Below, one piece after another: positions 1 to 7,261 of a stretch of DNA of 13,021 bases. The stretch spans positions 1 through 13,021 of the forward strand of contig JBBKWX010000061.1 in the NCBI GenBank assembly GCA_037969175.1, read 5' to 3'. This stretch comes from JBBKWX01 sp037969175 (GTDB lineage: Bacteria > Bacteroidota > Bacteroidia > AKYH767-A > JBBKVM01). Made by a program: the position numbers and the translations under genes. Under the pieces are notes generated by a model. That model saw only the letters and a program-made list of their open reading frames with translations, did not search any database and was not told where the DNA came from. Within the stretch, counting starts at the first letter, position 1, and each line of letters begins with the position of its first letter.

Positions 1-24
1 ATGAGGTTAAGATACGCATTCTGA
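1..24 (+). CDS. possible 3' end of an upstream outer-membrane protein gene
   Basis: Reading from base 1 in frame 1, the codons give M-R-L-R-Y-A-F followed by TGA. A last beta-strand with alternating residues and a terminal Phe (RLRYAF) is the usual C-terminus of outer-membrane beta-barrels such as TonB-dependent receptors, so this may be the last seven codons of such a gene entering from the left. Seven codons are far too few for a firm call. A second frame (bases 3-50) is also open and ends in TGA, so even the frame is uncertain. Confidence 0.25.
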   Translation: MRLRYAF

Positions 25-221
25 AAAGAAAAATTCAAATTAGATATTGAACTCTTTTTTGAATTACATTGTAAATAATATACAATTTAGTACTTGGAAA
101 TACATCTAGCCATTTAGTAATATTATACACTTAATCAATTATTTAAATGGATCATTTTATATTTTGTTTTTTGAATATTTATGTAATTTAGTACAACAAT
201 TAAACTTTACACTTGTCGAGA

Positions 222-2408
222 ATGAAAATAAAAGCTACCTGTTTATTGGTTTTCATACTGCTCTTTGGCAATTTTCATTCATTTGGAATAACACTTACTT
301 TATCCAAAAAAGATGCTTCATGCGGCAATAATAATGGTTCTATTACAGCTAATGTTTTTACCATGTATCCTCCGATAAATTATAATTGGACTTCGGGGCA
401 CATGACTCAAAATATCAACAACCTATCTCCGGGAGTTTATACCTTGATCGTTTTTGATGCAAATGGGGATTCAACTGGAGCAACTGTCACCATAGTTGAC
501 AATCCGGATATTGGATCAACGGCATTGAGTTATATAGTTCCGGGAATGTTGGGTGGTATAAGTCATCCATGCAATAATCAATGCAATGGTGTTGCTTATC
601 TTGCTGTAGATTATTTAACTGGAACACCTCCATACTCAATGTTTACATCAATGGGTCATACCATAGGAACATATGGTCCTAATATGATCCCAACTGTACA
701 GGGGATCTGTTCTAATGATGTTTATTCAGTTTCAGTTTATGATGCATTGGGTTGTCCGGGAGCTGCTTTTCCTACGTTTAGTTATCCTCCTACATCATTT
801 GATTTTACTAGTCAGATCACACCGGCTTGTAATAGTGCTGCAAATGGGATAGCCATATTGAACTTTACAAATACTCAAGGTATTCCATATAGTGTTTCAT
901 GGACAGGACCAGTTTCGGGATCGATTTCGGGAGCAAATATGACTGCATCCCTACAGAATTTACTACCCGGACTATATACTATCAACATAGTCAGTGATTA
1001 TTCCATAGCTCCTTGCGACACCCTGATAACGATCAATATTCCGGATCTGGGATTCAATTGTGGTACCATTTCGGGAAGGGTTTATCTGGATTCTACACGC
1101 AACTGTATTTCCGATCTTTGGGAACCGGGGTTGTCTTCAAGAATGATCTTATTTAATCCGGGAACCTATTATTCAACCAGCGACAGTCTGGGAAATTATA
1201 CAGCACTTTTACCCTATGGGAATTATTCAGCAACAACTATATCAAATCAAAATTATACCAGTGTTTGTCAGGTAAATGGAATAAATCTGAATAGTTTAAG
1301 TAACAACATCAATGGTATTGATCTTGGAGATAGTACAGGAGTTGATCTCGATCTGGAAGTAAATTTAACGGCTACTGCAGCCCGTCCGGGATTTAATTAT
1401 ACCCTTTATGCTACTGTTAAAAATAACAGCCCATTTCCTGTATCAGGAGCTACTATGGTAATTGATCACAGTTCTGTTCTGTCATTTATCACTTCAGCAT
1501 CTTCATATAATGTTTCAGGTCCAAATCAATTGACTGTTTCTCTTCCCATGATAAATGCTTTCGGAACAGTTGTATCTGCATTTACATTCATTATACCACC
1601 GAATCCTCAGTTGATAGGAACTATAATCTCAAATCAAGCCGCATTAAATGCAAATCAACCGGAGCCAAATACGGCCAATAATCTTGCATTACATCAACAA
1701 GTGATCACCGGTAGTTTTGATCCAAATGAAAAAAGCGTTTGGCCTGCCTGGGATTCCAATCATTACTTTTTTGTCAATAGCGATAATGAATTCCGGTATA
1801 CAATTCAATTTCAGAATACCGGGAACGATACTGCCTTTACGGTGAACTTAGTCGATACTCTAAATCCATATCTGAAAATTTCCAGTTTCGAGATGTTGGG
1901 GAGTTCACATCCTTGCAGCTGGGAAATAACAGGGTCTAATATTCTAAAAGTTCATTACAATAACATTCTGTTACCAGACAGCACAACCAATGAACCCGAT
2001 AGTCATGGAATATTCTCTTTCAGGATAAGACCAACACCTGCATTACAACTGGTTCCTTTGCCCTATACACTGGAAAACAGAGCTGCGATTTATTTTGATT
2101 TTAATCCGCCTATCATAACAAATACAGCTTTCAATACTATTCAGATCACTGTTGGGAAACCGGAGATTCTGACTCAGGAAGTCTCTATATATCCTAACCC
2201 TGCAGAAAATAAGGTGTATATATCTTGTTCAGATCCTGCTGAATTGATGTCCATTACTTTGATGGATCTTTCAGGACGAGTATTGATCACAAGAAGAATG
2301 GAATCCTTAGTAACCGCACTTGAGATCGCAGATCTTGCGGCGGGGATGTATTTGATTTCTATTAAAGGTAAATCATTCACTAAAATGGAAAAGTTGATCA
2401 AAAAATGA
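222..2408 (+). CDS. T9SS-sorted secreted protein with SprB-like repeats and DUF7619-type domain (paralogue 1)
   Basis: This is probably a secreted or surface-attached protein of 728 residues; no enzyme motif is visible. Residues 1-22 are a signal peptide. Residues 24-92, about 113-175 and about 200-275 resemble SprB-type repeats (DASC..NNGSI, GTPPY, LLPGLYTINI). Residues 281-345 look like an SdrD_B/Cna-B module (GTISGRVYLDS). Residues 375-490 are DUF11/CARDB-like. Residues 496-640 carry GSFDPNEKSVWP, QNTGNDTAF and AAIYFDFNPPI, which I recognise as a DUF7619-type block. Residues 655-728 are a T9SS type A sorting domain (IYPNPAENKVYI, MDLSGR, AAGMYLISI, KMEKLIKK). The T9SS exports such proteins across the outer membrane and usually removes this domain. 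I chose the ATG at 222 over the TTG at 213 because it gives exactly the length and N-terminus of the downstream paralogue. Adhesion or gliding roles are possible but unproven. Confidence 0.9.
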   Translation: MKIKATCLLVFILLFGNFHSFGITLTLSKKDASCGNNNGSITANVFTMYPPINYNWTSGHMTQNINNLSPGVYTLIVFDANGDSTGATVTIVDNPDIGSTALSYIVPGMLGGISHPCNNQCNGVAYLAVDYLTGTPPYSMFTSMGHTIGTYGPNMIPTVQGICSNDVYSVSVYDALGCPGAAFPTFSYPPTSFDFTSQITPACNSAANGIAILNFTNTQGIPYSVSWTGPVSGSISGANMTASLQNLLPGLYTINIVSDYSIAPCDTLITINIPDLGFNCGTISGRVYLDSTRNCISDLWEPGLSSRMILFNPGTYYSTSDSLGNYTALLPYGNYSATTISNQNYTSVCQVNGINLNSLSNNINGIDLGDSTGVDLDLEVNLTATAARPGFNYTLYATVKNNSPFPVSGATMVIDHSSVLSFITSASSYNVSGPNQLTVSLPMINAFGTVVSAFTFIIPPNPQLIGTIISNQAALNANQPEPNTANNLALHQQVITGSFDPNEKSVWPAWDSNHYFFVNSDNEFRYTIQFQNTGNDTAFTVNLVDTLNPYLKISSFEMLGSSHPCSWEITGSNILKVHYNNILLPDSTTNEPDSHGIFSFRIRPTPALQLVPLPYTLENRAAIYFDFNPPIITNTAFNTIQITVGKPEILTQEVSIYPNPAENKVYISCSDPAELMSITLMDLSGRVLITRRMESLVTALEIADLAAGMYLISIKGKSFTKMEKLIKK

Positions 2409-2437
2409 GGTAGAAATCGGTTTAAAAAAACACAAAA

Positions 2438-2461
2438 AGCCAACCCTGATTGACTTTGGTT
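2438..2461 (+). terminator. weak hairpin after the first T9SS gene
   Basis: AGCCAA (2438-2443) can pair with TTGGTT (2456-2461), with one G-T wobble, about 30 bases after the stop codon. The left arm and loop (AAAAAGCCAACCCTGATT) closely match the strong terminator at 5126-5150 (AAAAAGCCAACCCTAATT), so this looks like a decayed copy of the same hairpin. There is no good T-run behind it, so its efficiency is doubtful. Confidence 0.35.
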
Positions 2462-2543
2462 AGTATACGGATATGGCTGGAAATCCTGAAAAAACTTTGC
2501 AAATCAGAATAAGCTGATCCCTTTATCTAACATTTTATTGGTA

Positions 2544-2573
2544 TTGAAGAAGCTGGATTTTTCGATATTTTTA
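2544..2573 (+). promoter_or_regulatory. candidate Bacteroidota-type promoter for the second T9SS gene
   Basis: TTG at 2544-2546 is followed after 19 bases by TATTTTTA (2566-2573), which matches the Bacteroidota -7 consensus TAnnTTTG at all but the last base. The implied start site near 2580 would leave a short leader before the ATG at 2593. If real, the second paralogue can be transcribed independently of the first. The region is AT-rich, so a chance match is possible. Confidence 0.35.
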
Positions 2574-2592
2574 TATAATCCAAACCACCACC

Positions 2593-4779
2593 ATGAAATT
2601 CAAACTATTACTGCCTACATTATTTTCATTCCTGTTTGCTTTCAATCAGGTAATGGGAATTACAATAATTCTCACTCCTACTGATGCAAGTTGCAATAAT
2701 AGCAATGGGAATATTACCTCATTTGTTTTTGGAGGTGTTGCTCCTTACACATATCTCTGGAATATTGGAAGCACCTCAGCTAATCTGTCCGGCTTACCGC
2801 CCGGGAACTATACAATGTATGTGACCGATGCCATCGGCGATACGACTTCTGCCAGTGCAACGATCAATAATCAATCGGTGCTTCAAAACGTCTCTATCAG
2901 TTTTACTATTCCAGGATCAGGAATACAAAGCACCCATCCCTGCAATAATCAATGCAATGGAATTGCATATGCTGAAACCAATCAGGCTAGCGGAACACCT
3001 CCGTATTACATGGCTTCAACCATGGGGCATACCCAGGGAACCTATGGAGCCACCAATATCCCAACTTTATCAGGAATTTGTTGGACGGACTATTTTATGG
3101 TAAACATCTGGGATGCTACCGGATGTGGTACTCTTTTTCAAAATCCCTTATGGCAATCGGTAGCTCCTTCATTTAACCATACACAACAGGTCAATCCGGC
3201 GTGCAACGGACTTGCAAATGGCTCTATGAGTTTCGTTTTTACGGCTTTGATGGGACAGAATCTGACAGGAACCTATGCTGGGCCGGCCAATGGAAATTTT
3301 GTGTCAAACGGCAACATACTTAACATCTCGAATCTATTACCCGGCCAGTATACGATGATCGTCACAGATCCTTACACTGCAAATTGTGATACCACGTTTC
3401 AGGTGATGGTCAATGATCTGGGGGCAGGTTGTGGAACCATTTCCGGGAAAGTATATCTTGACACGAACTCCAATTGCTTGCTGGATGGAGGAGAATTATC
3501 GCTACCCAGCAGGATCATAAAATTTTCTCCGGGTAATTATTTTGCAACCTCAAATGCCAATGGAGATTATTCAGCTCTGCTGCCATACGCTAACTACAAC
3601 GTCAGTACCGTTCCGGTCACTCATTTCACCAATACTTGTCCGGTCAATAATGTCAATTTAACTTCAGGAAACAACAACATTACCGGTATTGACGTAGGTG
3701 ACAGTACGAATAATCAACTTGATCTTTCAATAGCATTATCCGGCTGGGCGGCCAGGCCCGGATTCTCATACCAATTGAATATTACCGTTACTAACAACAG
3801 TATCGTCGCCTGCACTGCACCGACAGTAGTCCTTGATTATTCTTCCATCCTGACATTGCTTGGTTCCAGTCTTTTGTATAATGTATCGGGTGCCAATCAA
3901 ATCACATTACAATTACCATCCATTCCCGGTTTCGGATATACGTCAGGAACAGTAACGTTTTTGGTTCCACCAAACCCCGCCTTGATCGGTACCATATTAA
4001 CTTCAACTGCAACCGTAAATGCAAACCAATCAGAACCCGATCTATCAAATAACTCTACTGTTCATAACAGGACAATAACAGGAAGCTATGATCCCAATGA
4101 AAAACTTGTCTGGCCTTCACGGGACATGCAGAATATTTTCATGTTGAATGTAGACACCATGTTTACATACAGCATCGGGTTCCAAAATACAGGGAACGAT
4201 ACTGCATTCACTGTAATATTGATCGATACCCTCAATCCACATTTGAAGATTGAGAGTTTTGAGTTCACCGGATCTTCTCATCCTTGTTTCTGGGAAATCA
4301 CGGGGCAGAATATTCTCAAGGTTCATTACAACAATATCCATTTGCCGGATAGCACCACCGATGAGCCCGGCAGTCATGGATTATTTAGCTTTAACATTAA
4401 GCCCAAACCCAGCCTGCAGACGGTTCCATTGCCATACCTGCTCACAAACAGGGCTGCCATTTATTTTGATTTTAATCCTCCGATCTTTACAAATACAGTC
4501 TTTAGTACGGTTGATTTTCCTACAGGAATATCTTCTTCCGGAGCACCTGAATTCAGAGTTATTCCTAATCCTGCTGATAATGTTGTTCAAATTCGAATTT
4601 CCGATCCGGAAGAAAGTGTGACTATCAGTTTGATGGATCTTTCAGGAAGGAAATTGATTAGCAAGAAAAATACCAAGGGGGTAGTAGATATTGATATCTC
4701 TGAACTCTCAGGAGGGATGTATCTTGTCCTTGTTCAAAGCAAAAACTTTTCGAGGATGGAAAAGCTGATCAAAAGATAA
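2593..4779 (+). CDS. T9SS-sorted secreted protein with SprB-like repeats and DUF7619-type domain (paralogue 2)
   Basis: This is a tandem copy of the preceding gene and is also exactly 728 residues. Residues 1-22 form a signal peptide. SprB-like repeats follow (DASCNNSNGNI, GGVAPYTYLW, LPPGNYTMYVTDA; then GTPPYYM; then LLPGQYTMIVTD). An SdrD_B-like module starts at 281 (GTISGKVYLDTNSNC). A DUF11/CARDB-like stretch runs from about 375 to 490. The DUF7619-type block (496-640) has GSYDPNEKLVWP and AAIYFDFNPPI. The T9SS type A domain (653-728) has VIPNPADN, MDLSGRKLIS, SGGMYLVLV and RMEKLIKR. Compared by eye, residues 561-640 are about 79% identical to paralogue 1 (63 of 80), whereas residues 1-60 are about 42% identical (25 of 60). 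The stalk and sorting regions are therefore conserved more than the exposed N-terminal part. The gap to paralogue 1 is 184 bases. Confidence 0.9.
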   Translation: MKFKLLLPTLFSFLFAFNQVMGITIILTPTDASCNNSNGNITSFVFGGVAPYTYLWNIGSTSANLSGLPPGNYTMYVTDAIGDTTSASATINNQSVLQNVSISFTIPGSGIQSTHPCNNQCNGIAYAETNQASGTPPYYMASTMGHTQGTYGATNIPTLSGICWTDYFMVNIWDATGCGTLFQNPLWQSVAPSFNHTQQVNPACNGLANGSMSFVFTALMGQNLTGTYAGPANGNFVSNGNILNISNLLPGQYTMIVTDPYTANCDTTFQVMVNDLGAGCGTISGKVYLDTNSNCLLDGGELSLPSRIIKFSPGNYFATSNANGDYSALLPYANYNVSTVPVTHFTNTCPVNNVNLTSGNNNITGIDVGDSTNNQLDLSIALSGWAARPGFSYQLNITVTNNSIVACTAPTVVLDYSSILTLLGSSLLYNVSGANQITLQLPSIPGFGYTSGTVTFLVPPNPALIGTILTSTATVNANQSEPDLSNNSTVHNRTITGSYDPNEKLVWPSRDMQNIFMLNVDTMFTYSIGFQNTGNDTAFTVILIDTLNPHLKIESFEFTGSSHPCFWEITGQNILKVHYNNIHLPDSTTDEPGSHGLFSFNIKPKPSLQTVPLPYLLTNRAAIYFDFNPPIFTNTVFSTVDFPTGISSSGAPEFRVIPNPADNVVQIRISDPEESVTISLMDLSGRKLISKKNTKGVVDIDISELSGGMYLVLVQSKNFSRMEKLIKR

Positions 4780-4814
4780 GTTTGATATCTGTTTTTCAAC
4801 GGACCTGCTTTTTA

Positions 4815-4988
4815 ACCACAGAGAACTCGGAGTTTTACACAGCGAACACAGAAAACTCTTTTCTAAATTGAAGGTTGTAGAAAGGAAATTGCCTTATAAG
4901 TCCAGATGAATTTTTATTTTGAAATTAATTTGAATAAAATAAGATTAATCTCTGGGTTCTCTGTGTAAAACTCCGAGTTCTCTGTGGT
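4815..4988. repeat. long intergenic inverted repeat, 40-base arms
   Basis: The left arm (4815-4854) and the right arm (4949-4988) are reverse complements at 37 of 40 positions. The outer 28 bases match perfectly (start ACCACAGAGAACTCGGAG). The arms enclose a 94-base AT-rich spacer. Within an arm the phrase CACAG(A/C)GAAC occurs in a staggered repeat, giving a rhythmic look. As RNA it could fold into a very stable hairpin. It lies between the convergent T9SS gene and tRNA operon, so it may end transcription there, or be an intergenic palindromic element. No coding capacity is evident. Confidence 0.85.
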
Positions 4989-4995
4989 AAAATAA

Positions 4996-5124
4996 GTACA
5001 GTATCTACTTATAAGTCATTACTTTATATGCTCCACAACTATCTACGTTTGGTTTAATCCAACTATAAACGAACGCTATCATGGTCACACCATTGAAGCA
5101 AAAAATGAATTAAGAACGAAGTAA
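4996..5124 (+). pseudogene. possible coding remnant of unknown origin
   Basis: A 42-codon stretch between in-frame stops (TAA at 4993 and TAA at 5122) has no start codon but reads like protein in its second half, with WFNPTINERYHGHTIEAKN. It sits between the long inverted repeat and the tRNA terminator. It may be the last piece of a gene otherwise lost, for example at a rearrangement. I do not recognise the family, and a chance open frame cannot be excluded. Confidence 0.2.
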
Positions 5125-5125
5125 A

Positions 5126-5150
5126 AAGCCAACCCTAATTAGGTTGGCTT
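5126..5150 (-). terminator. intrinsic terminator of the tRNA-Leu operon
   Basis: AAGCCAACC (5126-5134) and GGTTGGCTT (5142-5150) form a perfect 9-bp stem with a 7-base loop. On the minus strand the stem is followed directly by TTTAC, making a TTTTT run with the end of the stem. It lies 12 bases past the 3' end of the tRNA-Leu(CAG) gene. The stem is symmetrical, so it could also act on plus-strand transcripts. Confidence 0.85.
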
Positions 5151-5162
5151 AATTTCTTAATG

Positions 5163-5246
5163 TGCCCGGGAGGAGACTCGAACTCCTACGGATTTAACTC
5201 CAACGGCTTCTGAGACCGCAGCGTATACCAATTTCGCCACCCGGGC
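5163..5246 (-). tRNA. tRNA-Leu (anticodon CAG)
   Basis: The reverse complement folds as a class II tRNA of 84 bases. The acceptor stem is GCCCGGG/CCCGGGC with discriminator A. The D arm is GCG...CGC with TTGG in the loop. The anticodon stem GCGGT/GCCGT carries the loop CTCAGAA, so the anticodon is CAG and reads CTG leucine codons. A long variable arm follows, then the T arm AGGAG-TTCGAGT-CTCCT. CCA is not encoded. It is the second gene of a two-tRNA operon and lies 31 bases from the first. Confidence 0.95.
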
Positions 5247-5277
5247 AAAAGGTGATCTGGTGTCATTATTATTAATG

Positions 5278-5358
5278 TGCCCAGGATGAGATTCGAACTC
5301 ACACTGATTGCTCGCCACCCCCTCAAGATGGTGCGTCTACCAATTTCGCCACCTGGGC
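5278..5358 (-). tRNA. tRNA-Leu (anticodon GAG)
   Basis: The reverse complement folds as an 81-base class II tRNA. The acceptor stem is GCCCAGG/CCTGGGC with discriminator A. The D arm is GCG...CGC. The anticodon stem CCATC/GGTGG holds the loop TTGAGGG, so the anticodon is GAG and reads CTC/CTT leucine codons. The T arm is GTGAG-TTCGAAT-CTCAT. CCA is not encoded. The first 26 bases differ from tRNA-Leu(CAG) at only two positions, while anticodon and variable arms differ, so these are related but distinct isoacceptors. Confidence 0.95.
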
Positions 5359-5398
5359 ATTCAGGTTATTCCGGAAACGTTTTTCCAAAACCGGGTTG

Positions 5399-5428
5399 CA
5401 AAAGTAACAATTTAAAAAATTATAGCAA
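5399..5428 (-). promoter_or_regulatory. promoter of the tRNA-Leu operon
   Basis: On the minus strand TTG (5428-5426) is followed after exactly 19 bases by TACTTTTG (5406-5399), a full match to the Bacteroidota -33/-7 promoter (TTG and TAnnTTTG). The expected start site near 5393 leaves a leader of about 35 bases before tRNA-Leu(GAG). This is the clearest promoter in the window. Confidence 0.75.
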
Positions 5429-5460
5429 GAGTCATTTACGTTTCTCAAATAAAAGCCCGA

Positions 5461-5485
5461 CTTAGATCTTCTGATCAAATCTAAG
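5461..5485 (-). terminator. hairpin at the end of the M90 peptidase gene
   Basis: CTTAGAT (5461-5467) and ATCTAAG (5479-5485) form a perfect 7-bp inverted repeat, and the gene's TAG stop lies inside the stem. On the minus strand the stem is followed by TCGGGCTTTTATTTG, which gives a T-rich stretch. It would separate the peptidase transcript from the tRNA promoter just downstream. The stem is AT-rich, so strength is uncertain. Confidence 0.4.
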
Positions 5486-6812
5486 CATATCTGAATAATG
5501 AAAATGGAGGCCAACGCATTTGAATATTCTTGTCAATTAATATGTTTTCAATCTCAGGCCAATCATTGTTATCAAAATCAGCTAAAGCTGTGAAGGTTCG
5601 AATTTGATCTTTGTCTACATAAATAATTTCAATCTTGTTTTCTCCCTTGACCAGAAAATCAATGCTTATAATATTTTGATATGAAAATGAATTTATCTTA
5701 TTGAACCACAAAGGATTCTTAAGAACCAAATGATTAGAATACAATTCAAATTGTGTTGATTTTACAGCATAAACAATGAATATTATAACTAGCAATGCAA
5801 TTGAAAAAGTATATACTTCATGATAGATTGTCAGAATGAATACAATTGTGAAAATGGAAACATTGAAGAAAGTTCTGATCAGTGAAAAAAATGAAGAAGG
5901 ATGGTTAGAACGATTGATGAATAATGGCCCTTTGGATAATTCGAATTCTTGGATCTCATTTGAATTTTGAGTTTCAACCGTAGAAACATAATCACTTGTG
6001 ATCAAAGGATCTTGCTTCAACAAAATGGAAAGATGGGTATATATATCAGGAAGTTCTTTTTTGAATTCTGCCGGCGCTTCAAAGAAATGTTCAACACAAA
6101 CAGCAAAGAATTCTTTGAAATTTTCTGATGCATAAGGTCGTAAGAATGATGGCCTTTTCTGCATCATTAGGAACTCTGAATTTGAAACAGAGTACCATTT
6201 CTTAAAATAGTGTTCGAAAAAATCATCCACATCATTTACTCTTCTACTTAGATCAAGCGCATGTGCCATTTCATGTAGTCCCAGATTTATCTTATCAGTA
6301 TAATCATGAAATCCGGTTTCGAAATGTTTCCAGGAAAGAACAACAATTCCTTTAGGGTTGGTCTCTCCTCTGTGATATTGATCCAGCATCCGGTTATAAT
6401 ACACATCCGGATAAATATAAAAGGTATTAAAATAATTAAATCCATAATGATCAAACCCAAAAGTCAGTTGTATGATGGATGCGGAAATAAGAATTCTTAC
6501 TTCTTCAGTTATCATGAATCCATTTTTCCCAACAAATTCTTTCTCTCTCAACAGATCTCTCAATCTCATGAGAAATTTAGTTTTAGATCTTGCATTAAGA
6601 CTGCAATAGTAAGGTGAGTTCTTTGTCAAAAAAGATTCATATTTCCCTTTAAGATCTCTGCTGTTATGTAGCTTTCTTTCTATTCTCCATTTTTCAGTTT
6701 TATGATAATAGATCGTGAATATTGAAGAAAAAATAAATTTGAGGGTCTGGTAAATGATCGCCAGAAAAAGGGAAAATGCAAAAAATAACCCGAGAATATT
6801 CTGCCAACTCAT
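5481..6812 (-). CDS. membrane-anchored M90 (MtfA-like) zinc peptidase with C-terminal PH-like domain
   Basis: This is a predicted zinc metallopeptidase of 443 residues. Residues 4-33 form an N-terminal membrane anchor. The peptidase core (about 40-275) has the zinc motif HEMAHALDL (His180, Glu181, His184). Further on comes KEFFAVCVEHFFEAP (233-247), the conserved second block of the Mlc titration factor A family, which carries a Glu expected to be the third zinc ligand. Then comes PDIYTHLSILLKQDP. MtfA proteins are usually near 265 residues; here an extra 170 residues add two membrane segments (about 312-330 and 334-350) and a beta-rich tail (352-430) resembling bacterial PH domains. In enterobacteria MtfA is linked to the glucose-uptake repressor Mlc; no such partner is visible here, so the substrate is unknown. 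It is a single minus-strand gene read away from the endonuclease gene. Confidence 0.85.
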   Translation of the reverse strand: MSWQNILGLFFAFSLFLAIIYQTLKFIFSSIFTIYYHKTEKWRIERKLHNSRDLKGKYESFLTKNSPYYCSLNARSKTKFLMRLRDLLREKEFVGKNGFMITEEVRILISASIIQLTFGFDHYGFNYFNTFYIYPDVYYNRMLDQYHRGETNPKGIVVLSWKHFETGFHDYTDKINLGLHEMAHALDLSRRVNDVDDFFEHYFKKWYSVSNSEFLMMQKRPSFLRPYASENFKEFFAVCVEHFFEAPAEFKKELPDIYTHLSILLKQDPLITSDYVSTVETQNSNEIQEFELSKGPLFINRSNHPSSFFSLIRTFFNVSIFTIVFILTIYHEVYTFSIALLVIIFIVYAVKSTQFELYSNHLVLKNPLWFNKINSFSYQNIISIDFLVKGENKIEIIYVDKDQIRTFTALADFDNNDWPEIENILIDKNIQMRWPPFSLFRYA

Positions 6813-6842
6813 GGATAAAACTTCAAAATTTATTAAAATTAC

Positions 6843-6859
6843 GGATATCGAATATATCC
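6843..6859. promoter_or_regulatory. short dyad upstream of the M90 peptidase gene
   Basis: GGATAT (6843-6848) and ATATCC (6854-6859) are perfect inverted half-sites around CGAAT. The dyad lies 30 bases before the peptidase start, where an operator could act. It could equally be chance in AT-rich DNA. Confidence 0.25.
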
Positions 6860-7122
6860 ATTAAAACGTATTAACTTTCAATTGAGTTAAAATAATTCAA
6901 TAAAATCAATTCTACTCATAGAGTATGTATTCTTAATTTTATTAAGTTCTGTTATGCAAAACGTGCACAATGCTGCATTTCAGAATCATAATACAATTCC
7001 AAATAAGAATTACCAGGACACTAATATTCAAACTTTTGCATAATAAAGGGAACCATTCATTGCAAATCGGATTATATCACTTTGATTAAAAAGTCAAATT
7101 GAACCTCAAAGAATAGAATTTA

Positions 7123-7166
7123 ACCTTAGTGTTACTAAGTGTTCTTGTGACCTTCGTGGTAAAATA
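7123..7166. repeat. half-copy of the CAC(G/A)AAGG intergenic repeat
   Basis: Read on the minus strand, this stretch gives TTTTACCACGAAGGTCAC, then AAGAACACTTAG and AACACTAAGG. That is the same rhythmic vocabulary as the arms of the inverted repeats at 8069-8208 (AACACGAAGGCTCTAAG) and, more distantly, 4815-4988 (ACCACAGAGAAC). No matching opposite arm is present nearby, so it looks like an orphan half-element. Confidence 0.5.
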
Positions 7167-7261
7167 GAATTCCAGTCAATAGAGAAAACAGTCAGATGTT
7201 TTATCATATAGCTTTGGAATAGTTTTTTTGCAGTAATTTAAAAACTAAATTAACATTTGAA

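Larger units (their letters stand above)
6813..7261. other. divergent intergenic region (449 bases)
   Basis: This AT-rich region separates two genes transcribed away from each other, so it should hold both promoters. I could not find a complete TTG-N19-TAnnTTTG match for either. TAGCTTTG at 7209-7216 fits the -7 box for the plus-strand gene but has no -33 element at the right distance. A dyad GGATAT...ATATCC lies at 6843-6859, 30 bases upstream of the peptidase start. A half-element of the intergenic repeat family lies at 7123-7166. No credible coding sequence was seen. Confidence 0.6.

Noticed and set aside
161..173. ATTTTGTTTTTTG near-match to a promoter before the first T9SS gene
   Set aside because: The spacing is wrong for TAnnTTTG (an extra base), and no paired -33 element at 19 bases is present; the region is simply AT-rich.
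213..221. TTG at 213 as start of the first T9SS gene
   Set aside because: The ATG at 222 gives a normal signal peptide and exactly the same N-terminus and length (728) as the tandem paralogue, so the three extra codons were not included.
4250..4621. A 123-codon open frame inside the second T9SS gene, and other overlapping frames there
   Set aside because: They lie inside a well-supported coding sequence in another frame and show no family resemblance, so they are shadows.
4774..4790. AGATA...TATCT hairpin at the end of the second T9SS gene
   Set aside because: A 5-bp AT-only stem is too weak to call a terminator even though GTTTTTC follows; the long inverted repeat just downstream is a better candidate.
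4815..4988. Insertion sequence or CRISPR array
   Set aside because: Only 94 bases lie between the arms, with no transposase, and there are only two inverted units rather than regularly spaced direct repeats.
5163..5358. tRNA-Leu genes as an attachment site of an integrated element
   Set aside because: No integrase gene and no repeated tRNA 3' end elsewhere in the window were found; the two similar tRNAs are both complete genes.
7209..7216. TAGCTTTG as promoter of the endonuclease gene
   Set aside because: It matches the -7 consensus, but no TTG lies 19-21 bases upstream, so a full promoter cannot be supported.
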